DNA from: an uncultured Clostridium sp. | GTDB taxonomy: Bacteria > Bacillota > Clostridia > Lachnospirales > Lachnospiraceae | DNA length: 12,023 bases | Assembly (NCBI GenBank): GCA_905192625.1 | Contig: CAJJLI010000020.1 | Location: 1 to 12,023 of the forward strand | Direction: 5' to 3' | Position numbers and translations under genes: made by a program | Shown here: piece by piece, positions 6,870-12,023 of the stretch | Layout of the letters: the number at the start of each line of letters is the position of its first letter | Position numbering within the stretch: the stretch's first letter is position 1 | Notes under the pieces: model-generated | What the model was told of the DNA's origin: nothing | What the model saw: only the letters and a program-made list of their open reading frames with translations | The model's database searches: none

Positions 6870-8351
6870 TTAAAAGCTGAAGTTTAAAAATGCAGGAACC
6901 AATACAATTAATAGAACAATAAATAGCATTCCTATCATCGGCCCTAATAGTTTTGTTCCCGCTTCTTCACCTAAGCGCTTCGCTGTTTCTTTCCGTTCTG
7001 CAAACGCATCCAAAGCCTCAAGTTCTAGCATAGGTACAATTCCCTTTGTTCCTTTTCTCATATTTTGAACAATAATTGTACTAAATCTTAAATAACACAT
7101 TAAAGAACACCTTTGACCAAACGCATCGTATACCACCGCTTCTGGCCGTCCAAGTTCTAATTCTCTAACAACTAAAACTAACTCTTCGTATGCATAACGT
7201 AACCCCTCCTTTTCTTTTTTTAAATTTTTACTATCTCGGCTCCTCTTTTTTAGATAATCGGAAGCAATCCGTTCAAATGCTGCGCGAATCGTCATTCCTG
7301 CATTTAATAGCAATGTAAACTTACTAATTATTTCAGGATAATCAATAAGCATCTGTAAATTTCTAAGCTTTTGCTTATTCTTTAGCGAGGATTCCATACT
7401 AATCATAATGCAAATACTTGCTACGATACCAAGTAGCAACAAATACATCGCTGATTCTTGTTCTTTGAAATTCCACTTTAATGTATAGTCATCTACTTTC
7501 TTAGGTAATTGAAGGAATTCCTCCTTCCTTGTAGCTTCATCAATGTGAATTAAAGTCTCCTGTAAGGTTTTATCAAACATTTCTTGGCCCGAATAATTTT
7601 TAGGCAATATACGAATCCATTGGCTATATATCACTTGATGTTCGTAATAAGTCATAGTGGCACTTATTTCAACCAAAGCTTCTTCACTCATATCTTCATT
7701 GTATAAATTGCCTTGCCTATTTACATACGTAGAGTCACTAACACTCCACTTAATTGATATACTCATATTAGGAATGCTTGTCATAAGATTTAAATCAGAC
7801 GTAACTTCATTGGTAGATATATTTCTATCTAATATTTCGCGATCAATAAATAACTTTGCTTCCTCAAACAAAGCATCTACACTTTCATCACTTAATTGTT
7901 TCTCGCTCACTTTTATGTTGATATCACCTGTAAAACCATTTTCTGATTCATACGCAATCAAAACAGAAGTCTCACCCGTTCCTAGGGATGGCCTGGGTAG
8001 TTGATTTTCAATAAAATCTACATCCTTTGTTGATATCTCTACTACCATAGATAGAAATAAGGCAACCAAGCATACTGCTATCATCATGGAAGCTTTTCGA
8101 TAAAAAAACAAACCCTCCATTTCTTCTGCTTTTCCAAGATAAAGTTCTTCAAAGATGCGTTTCTTTTGTTTTTTCACTTTATTTAAACTTACTTTGGATA
8201 CCATCGTCTTTATGTAAAATAGTAGTGGATATAAGACAAGTAAAGGATCTTCTTTTTTATCTAATTGTTTAAAATACTCTGTATTATACTTTTTCGAACC
8301 TAACCACAAAAGAAAGAAAGCTAGATATACACCAATACCAATCCAAAGCAA
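6870..8351 (-). CDS. tadC: TadC-like platform protein (T2SSF family) with extracytoplasmic Ig-like insert
   Basis: 493 aa, well above the roughly 300 aa usual for TadC. Hydrophobic segments lie at about 3-18, 87-106, 302-318 and 468-488. The C-terminal part is a GspF/TadC domain, with DYPEIISKFTLLLNAGMTIRAAFERIA (338-364), the LGRPE stretch (400-404) and RKETAKRLGEEAGTKLLGPMIGMLF (453-477). Between the second and third helices is about 190 aa that should face outward. Residues 180-250 (EVTSDLNLMTSI, IKWSVSDSTYVNRQGNLYNE, LVEISATMTYY) resemble the atrophied bacterial Ig fold (aBig type). The gene product should form the inner-membrane platform with TadB and receive the TadA motor. The start is TTG at 8351 with GGAGG six bases upstream, 15 bases after tadB. 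Confidence 0.87.
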   Translation of the reverse strand: MLWIGIGVYLAFFLLWLGSKKYNTEYFKQLDKKEDPLLVLYPLLFYIKTMVSKVSLNKVKKQKKRIFEELYLGKAEEMEGLFFYRKASMMIAVCLVALFLSMVVEISTKDVDFIENQLPRPSLGTGETSVLIAYESENGFTGDINIKVSEKQLSDESVDALFEEAKLFIDREILDRNISTNEVTSDLNLMTSIPNMSISIKWSVSDSTYVNRQGNLYNEDMSEEALVEISATMTYYEHQVIYSQWIRILPKNYSGQEMFDKTLQETLIHIDEATRKEEFLQLPKKVDDYTLKWNFKEQESAMYLLLLGIVASICIMISMESSLKNKQKLRNLQMLIDYPEIISKFTLLLNAGMTIRAAFERIASDYLKKRSRDSKNLKKEKEGLRYAYEELVLVVRELELGRPEAVVYDAFGQRCSLMCYLRFSTIIVQNMRKGTKGIVPMLELEALDAFAERKETAKRLGEEAGTKLLGPMIGMLFIVLLIVLVPAFLNFSF

Positions 8352-8366
8352 AAAATCCCTCCTTTG

Positions 8367-9110
8367 CTATACTTCGATACTTGTTATAGTGTTCGCTATT
8401 TTATTGATAACTGTATATAGAATTAGTATGACTGTCATAAACAGAATTCCGAATAAATTATGATAGAGTGGATCAAGAAAGCCAGGCGAACCTAACCAAA
8501 GATAAATAATAATTCCAAATGGGATTATTTTAAGAATTGTAACTTCAAACTGCTTCGCTGTAATCATTGTCTTTATTTCACGCTTTACTTCTAACTTATC
8601 ACTAATGGCATTGCTTGTGGATCTTATAATTTTAACAATATCTCCGCCAGTTCTTTTTGCTGTATATAAAACTTCTGAAAAACTTTCAATATCCTCAATT
8701 CCACTGCGCATAGCAAACTGTGCCATAGCATCTTCAATTGTTATGTTATTTTTTATTTGTCGATGTATATGAGTAAGTTCCTTTACAATTTCCGCATCAT
8801 TGTCATACATTAATTTTAAATCAGCAACCGCCTCCCCGATTGCATTCTCAAGTGAGTAGCCTGCTTCTAAAGCAGCCAATAAGCATCGTATACCGTCTCG
8901 AAATCCTATACTTAATCTTTCTTTTCTTAATATCATTTTTATAGTACGTTGCTCTTTTACATAGTAATAGACATATGGTAAGAGAATTAAGATACCAAAT
9001 ATACTACGATAGAATATAAAACCAACAATACTACATAGTAATACACCTTTTGCACACACAATCATAAGCTCTTTTTTAGAAAATTCATAAACTAAGTAAT
9101 CTGTAACCAA
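8367..9110 (-). CDS. tadB: TadB-like platform protein (T2SSF family)
   Basis: 247 aa with two N-terminal hydrophobic segments (about 17-33 and 36-50), a cytoplasmic GspF domain (about 70-190) and two C-terminal segments (about 193-206, 217-237). Landmarks are FRDGIRCLLAALEAGYSLENAIGEA, the SFSEVLYTAKRTGGDIVKII stretch and VKREIKTMITAKQFE, all typical of TadB/GspF proteins. It is the partner of TadC in the inner-membrane assembly platform. The start is TTG at 9110 with AGGAGG only four bases upstream; the next in-frame ATG (residue 16) has a poorer ribosome site and would cut into the first helix. It lies 28 bases after tadA and 15 before tadC. Confidence 0.88.
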   Translation of the reverse strand: MVTDYLVYEFSKKELMIVCAKGVLLCSIVGFIFYRSIFGILILLPYVYYYVKEQRTIKMILRKERLSIGFRDGIRCLLAALEAGYSLENAIGEAVADLKLMYDNDAEIVKELTHIHRQIKNNITIEDAMAQFAMRSGIEDIESFSEVLYTAKRTGGDIVKIIRSTSNAISDKLEVKREIKTMITAKQFEVTILKIIPFGIIIYLWLGSPGFLDPLYHNLFGILFMTVILILYTVINKIANTITSIEV

Positions 9111-9138
9111 TACTCCTCCTATCTATAGATTTTACATC

Positions 9139-10362
9139 TTAGACCGATAATCCAGATTTTAAAAGCTTTTGTTGACGTATTAATAAATTCCTTGTTTTCT
9201 TTAAATTACCTAAGACGAATCCATCACTTGTTTCTCCCTCTTCTTCAAATTTGTATAAGCAATTCATTCGAATTTCGCCATCGATGCACTCCACCACTTC
9301 ACAAATCTCCATAACTCTTCTAGATTTGTCTCTTAATCTACCTAACTGTATAATAATATCAATGGCAGACGCTATTTGCTTTCTTACCGCCAATAAGGGA
9401 ATATCTGCTCCTAATAAGACCATTGTTTCTAATCTTGATAACATATCCATTGGAGAATTCGCATGGCCTGTACTCATTCCACAATGCCCAGTATTCAGTG
9501 CCTGTAACATGTCAATACTAGAAGCATCCCTTACTTCTCCTACAACGATTCGATCTGGTCTCATTCTAAGACTTGATTTTATTAAATCACGTATGCTAAT
9601 TTCATTATCACCTTCAACATTCGCATTTCTCACCTCCAAACTTACTAGGTTAGGAATGTTTTTTATCTGTAATTCAGCAGAATCTTCAATGGTTATAATA
9701 CGTTCATCGCTAGGAATATAATTAGATAATGCATTTAAAAAAGTCGTTTTCCCTGTACCTGTTCCTCCACTTACAAAAATGTTATAACCTGCAATTACTA
9801 ATTTACGCAAAAACTCTGCAGCCTCTTGTGGCAATGATTTAATTTGAACCAGCTTATCCATGGTCATTGTCTCTTCAGGGAACTTACGGATTGTTACAAC
9901 AGGGCCACATAGGGAAACAGGTGGTAGAACAATATTAACGCGTGACCCATCGCTTAGCCTGGCATCAACGATTGGACTTGCTTCATTGATAATGCGATTC
10001 GAACCAGATACAATATGTTGTATCACGTCCTCTAACTTACGGTTGGATTCAAATTTCTTTTCCCACTTCGTTATCCTCCCGGCTTTTTCAATAAAAATAT
10101 TATTGGCCCCATTGATCATAATCTCAGTTATGGACGGATTTTCAACAAGTTCTTGTAAAATATCCAAACGTCGTATCGAATTAAATATTTCTTTTCGATA
10201 CTGTTGTTTCTCCTTAATACTTAAATAATGTTCCCGACTCTTATTTTTTAAGGTGATATCAATCATATCTAAAAGTTCATTGTCATCTAATTCTTTCGAA
10301 AGATCTATTCTTTGCATAACCTCATCTTGAAGTAATCCCTTTAAATCAATCTCGTCATCCAA
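9139..10362 (-). CDS. tadA: TadA/CpaF secretion ATPase
   Basis: 407 aa hexameric ATPase of the GspE/VirB11 superfamily that drives pilus assembly in the cytoplasm. An N-terminal helical domain is followed by the CpaF motif NPSITEIMINGANNIFIE (75-92) and the IVDARLSDGSRVNIVLPP stretch (131-148). Catalytic motifs are intact: Walker A GGTGTGKTT (199-207), Asp box TIEDSAELQ (224-232), Walker B region RIVVGEVRD (271-279) and His box GHCGMSTGHAN (292-302). The start is TTG at 10362, overlapping the last eight bases of the TadZ gene, with GGAGG nine bases upstream inside that gene. It is followed after 28 bases by tadB. This is the most conserved gene of the operon. Confidence 0.95.
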   Translation of the reverse strand: MDDEIDLKGLLQDEVMQRIDLSKELDDNELLDMIDITLKNKSREHYLSIKEKQQYRKEIFNSIRRLDILQELVENPSITEIMINGANNIFIEKAGRITKWEKKFESNRKLEDVIQHIVSGSNRIINEASPIVDARLSDGSRVNIVLPPVSLCGPVVTIRKFPEETMTMDKLVQIKSLPQEAAEFLRKLVIAGYNIFVSGGTGTGKTTFLNALSNYIPSDERIITIEDSAELQIKNIPNLVSLEVRNANVEGDNEISIRDLIKSSLRMRPDRIVVGEVRDASSIDMLQALNTGHCGMSTGHANSPMDMLSRLETMVLLGADIPLLAVRKQIASAIDIIIQLGRLRDKSRRVMEICEVVECIDGEIRMNCLYKFEEEGETSDGFVLGNLKKTRNLLIRQQKLLKSGLSV

Positions 10363-11353
10363 CGCAAGATCCCTCCTTTGTCACCAACTCCCTAGCAAAT
10401 TCATTCATCTTCTCACTTTTAAAGATTACGTTCGTAGTAACATTATAATCAACCTCTGGAACAAGTACTGGCTTAATTTTATTTGCAAATAGTTCATCTT
10501 TTTTTAGAATCACTTGTCTACGAAATTCCTTATCCTTCTCCCGATATATCTCCCCTTTTTGCATCGGCTGGTAAATATAATTGCACTCTTCCATAAGTGC
10601 TATACTAATATGATTTATACTTCCCATTTCAACTACAAGAACTTCATAGTTTAGATGACTACGAATCGTATTTAATATTTGCTTCACTTCCTCTTCTTGT
10701 AACTCGAAAAGATCGTTCCAATGTGATAATCCAAGTATGTAATCAAATGTTTCAATTTTATTAATTAAAGAAGCCATTTTTAATGATAAATTATTGTTTT
10801 TTTGTTTCACATAATATATTAAATCTGAAACACCTTCGAATTCCTCCCGTAAACCAAGCATTTTTTTGCTTTGAAAGGGATCCAAACTTAAAAAAAGTGT
10901 ACGCTTTGACTTTCCATATTCATATGCAAGTATGGCACCAACATAGTTTGAACTTACTTCACCAATAATGCTAGCAATACCAACGATATGTAAATCACCA
11001 CTCAGAACTTCTCTTATGTTTATTCCTTGTGTTCCCTCGTAAAGTCTTAGAATTTCCTTCATTAATATCTCAACTGATTGATACTTGTATATCCCTACCT
11101 TATTTTCCTCTGAAATTGCTTTTGTTTCCATTAAAACAATCTTTTGCTTCGCATTGCATCCAAAAACAAACTCATCATAACTATTGTGGTAAAGTAATAT
11201 TGCGACTTTGTTTGTTTCTTCATACTCTAAATATGCTGTTATGTCTGTAAAAGCAACGACTATAAAATTAAAATTCTTCCTTTGCTTTAGATAATGTATT
11301 AGTTGTTCTAAATATTCTTTATCTTTATCTAAGACCGCCAGAACTTCATTCAT
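10355..11353 (-). CDS. tadZ: TadZ/CpaE-like protein with degenerate P-loop
   Basis: 332 aa. Residues 1-105 look like an atypical receiver domain (MNEVLAVLDKDKEYLEQL; end KYQSVEILMKEILRLYEG). The rest is a ParA/MinD-type fold that in TadZ/CpaE proteins localises the pilus machine at a site on the membrane. Landmarks are GDLHIVGIASIIGEVSSNYVG (119-139), RTLFLSLDPFQ (151-161) and YEVLVVEMGS (236-245). The first of these occupies the place of the deviant Walker A but has no GKT/S, so ATP binding is doubtful. The Walker B-like Asp is Glu. Start: an ATG at 11380 overlaps the upstream gene by 31 bases without a ribosome site; the ATG at 11353 has GGAGG six bases ahead and makes an ATGA overlap with the peptidase stop. 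Confidence 0.8.
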   Translation of the reverse strand: MNEVLAVLDKDKEYLEQLIHYLKQRKNFNFIVVAFTDITAYLEYEETNKVAILLYHNSYDEFVFGCNAKQKIVLMETKAISEENKVGIYKYQSVEILMKEILRLYEGTQGINIREVLSGDLHIVGIASIIGEVSSNYVGAILAYEYGKSKRTLFLSLDPFQSKKMLGLREEFEGVSDLIYYVKQKNNNLSLKMASLINKIETFDYILGLSHWNDLFELQEEEVKQILNTIRSHLNYEVLVVEMGSINHISIALMEECNYIYQPMQKGEIYREKDKEFRRQVILKKDELFANKIKPVLVPEVDYNVTTNVIFKSEKMNEFARELVTKEGSCVG

Positions 11354-11826
11354 CTTATACCTCCAATAAAAACCAACCATAGAACAACAGCTACCGATAT
11401 AGCGATAGAGAAATGAATTGCATTTGTATAGTTATCTGATTTTGCATCGTAATAACCAGTACGAATACCGCAACTACTCCCTCTTATATATTGTATAAAA
11501 TAAGCGGCTCTTTGTTTGATATTACGATTTTGAACTAATTTTACAAGTGAAAGTACTCCTCCAATAACGATTGAAGCTATAATAATATGTATCGCTGCCT
11601 GTGTCCCTAAAAATAATCCAACCACCGATAATAATTTAATATCACCAGCTCCAAACATACGAAGTATAAACAACGGGAATAGTATTAATATTGGTACTAT
11701 CATACCGCCAAAATGATATAACAAACTGCTAATATCTTTCTGCGTAATTAAAAACAGTGTACCGATGAATATTCCTACCAGTATAGTTATATTTTTAATT
11801 TTGAATAATCGTATGTCTTGTACCAT
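11350..11826 (-). CDS. Prepilin peptidase, A24 family (first gene of the operon; N-terminus probably longer)
   Basis: Polytopic A24 aspartic peptidase of the short CpaA/TadV class. It has the first catalytic Asp in MVQDIRLFKIKN and the second in the GxGD motif MFGAGDIKLLSVVG, with further hydrophobic helices to the end. It should process the Flp pilin and pilin-like proteins. The coordinates use the first in-frame ATG (11826), but this start has no ribosome site and removes the first TM helix. The same frame continues upstream without a stop to 11868 and encodes LLKVACLLVIVFIG, the missing helix, just behind a perfect AAGGAGG. The true start is therefore probably CTG at 11868, or the gene carries a one-base frameshift after an ATG at 11873. 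Its TGA overlaps the TadZ ATG. Confidence 0.82.
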   Translation of the reverse strand: MVQDIRLFKIKNITILVGIFIGTLFLITQKDISSLLYHFGGMIVPILILFPLFILRMFGAGDIKLLSVVGLFLGTQAAIHIIIASIVIGGVLSLVKLVQNRNIKQRAAYFIQYIRGSSCGIRTGYYDAKSDNYTNAIHFSIAISVAVVLWLVFIGGIR

Positions 11827-11877
11827 TCCAATAAAAACAATAACTAGTAAACATGCGACTTTAAGCAGAACATTTCA

Positions 11878-11884
11878 CCTCCTT
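11878..11884 (-). promoter_or_regulatory. Strong ribosome binding site of the operon's first gene
   Basis: AAGGAGG, followed by TGA, is a near-perfect complement of the 16S rRNA tail. The nearest ATG (11873) is four bases downstream but opens a frame of only nine codons ending in TAG. A CTG nine bases downstream (11868) is in frame with prepilin peptidase 1. The site shows that translation starts here and not at the ATG at 11826, which lies about 50 bases further on. Confidence 0.7.
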
Positions 11885-11911
11885 ACTTTCGATATACAAA
11901 ATAGAATACAT

Positions 11912-11968
11912 AACTTTTAGATTTAATAACTTTTAGATTTAATAACTCTTAGATTAAACAACTTTTAG
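11912..11968 (-). repeat. Four CTAARAGTT repeats at an exact 16-base period
   Basis: Copies at 11960-11968, 11944-11952, 11928-11936 and 11912-11920 start exactly 16 bases apart. Three read CTAAAAGTT and one CTAAGAGTT. The last three are joined by near-identical AT linkers, so the basic unit there is ATTAAATCTAAAAGTT. The array begins in the promoter spacer and extends into the predicted 5' leader of the Tad operon. It may bind a regulator or be a slippage-prone tandem repeat. Confidence 0.75.
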
Positions 11969-11982
11969 TGGATTTGTGTCAA
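11953..11982 (-). promoter_or_regulatory. Candidate sigma-A promoter of the Tad operon
   Basis: On the minus strand a consensus TTGACA (11977-11982) is followed by an 18-base spacer and TTTAAT (11953-11958, five of six matches). Transcription would start near 11946, leaving a leader of about 60 bases before the AAGGAGG site. The -35 box lies within an 8-9-8 palindrome and the -10 box lies between two of the 16-base repeats, so both elements are well placed for regulation. Confidence 0.6.
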
Positions 11983-11997
11983 TATAGTAGACACAAA
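11973..11997. promoter_or_regulatory. Perfect 8-9-8 palindrome, probable operator over the -35 box
   Basis: TTTGTGTC and GACACAAA are perfect inverted repeats separated by nine bases. The right half-site contains most of the TTGACA -35 box of the Tad promoter, so a bound dimer would block or recruit RNA polymerase. There is no U tract after it on either strand, so it is not a terminator. The regulator is not in the window and I do not recognise the site. Confidence 0.55.
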
Positions 11998-12011
11998 AAG
12001 TTTAACTTTTT
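11995..12011. repeat. AT-rich 8-1-8 palindrome upstream of the Tad promoter
   Basis: AAAAAGTT and AACTTTTT flank a single central base. The half-site shares AAAAGTT with the 16-base repeats at 11912-11968, here in inverted orientation, and it abuts the 8-9-8 palindrome. It could be a further binding site of the same regulator, but in AT-rich DNA the match is weaker evidence. Confidence 0.4.
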
Positions 12012-12023
12012 TCTAACCACTAG

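Noticed and set aside
4454..11250. Plus-strand open frames of 60-156 codons (for example 9251-9721, 9860-10228, 7657-8004, 4895-5128)
   Set aside because: Each lies opposite a well-supported minus-strand gene, has no recognisable domain or convincing ribosome site, and reads as the antisense of conserved proteins.
11354..11380. ATG at 11380 as the start of TadZ
   Set aside because: It would overlap the peptidase gene by 31 bases without a ribosome site; the ATG at 11353 has GGAGG and an ATGA overlap.
11912..11968. CRISPR-like array
   Set aside because: Units are only 16 bases, linkers are near-identical AT sequence rather than unique spacers, and no cas gene is present.
11973..11997. Terminator of an upstream gene
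   Set aside because: The 8-bp stem is not followed by a U tract on either strand and it overlaps a consensus -35 box.

Overview
The window is AT-rich, with ATG and TTG starts and strong GGAGG-type ribosome binding sites. It looks like a low-GC Firmicute, most likely a clostridium of the Lachnospiraceae type. That placement rests on the style of the Tad genes (Flp1-type pilin, DUF5702 protein, DUF6382-FHA protein, TadE with Cys modules) and on the absence of any outer-membrane secretin. The species cannot be fixed from sequence alone. All real genes found lie on the minus strand.

Right end (11827-12023): a leader and promoter region with a TTGACA/TTTAAT promoter candidate, an 8-9-8 palindrome over the -35 box, a second AT palindrome, and four copies of CTAARAGTT at an exact 16-base period. 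The transcript then runs leftward through one complete Tad/Flp (type IVc) pilus operon of eleven genes: prepilin peptidase 1, TadZ/CpaE-like protein, TadA/CpaF ATPase, TadB, TadC, Flp1 pilin (59 aa), DUF5702 protein (809 aa), TadE-like protein with Cys modules, prepilin peptidase 2, a second TadE-like protein, and a DUF6382-FHA membrane protein. Spacing is tight, with two ATGA overlaps, one 8-base overlap and gaps of 15-143 bases. A strong hairpin terminator at 265-330 overlaps the stop codon of the last gene. Left of it are a separate sigma-A-type promoter and the first 33 codons of glycerol kinase (glpK), which runs off the window.

How the genes work together (family knowledge plus inference): the peptidases mature Flp and probably the pilin-like TadE proteins. 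TadA powers assembly on the TadB/TadC platform, TadZ localises the machine, and the TadE and DUF5702 proteins are probable minor or tip subunits or wall-spanning parts. The FHA protein may tie the machine to Ser/Thr phosphorylation. No secretin, RcpC or TadD is present, as expected for a single-membrane cell.

Points that deserve most attention are the 25-bp intercistronic stem at 4024-4139, the repeat-rich leader, the likely mis-startable or frameshifted N-terminus of peptidase 1, the degenerate P-loop of TadZ, the Ig-like insert in TadC, and the paired Cys modules in TadE.
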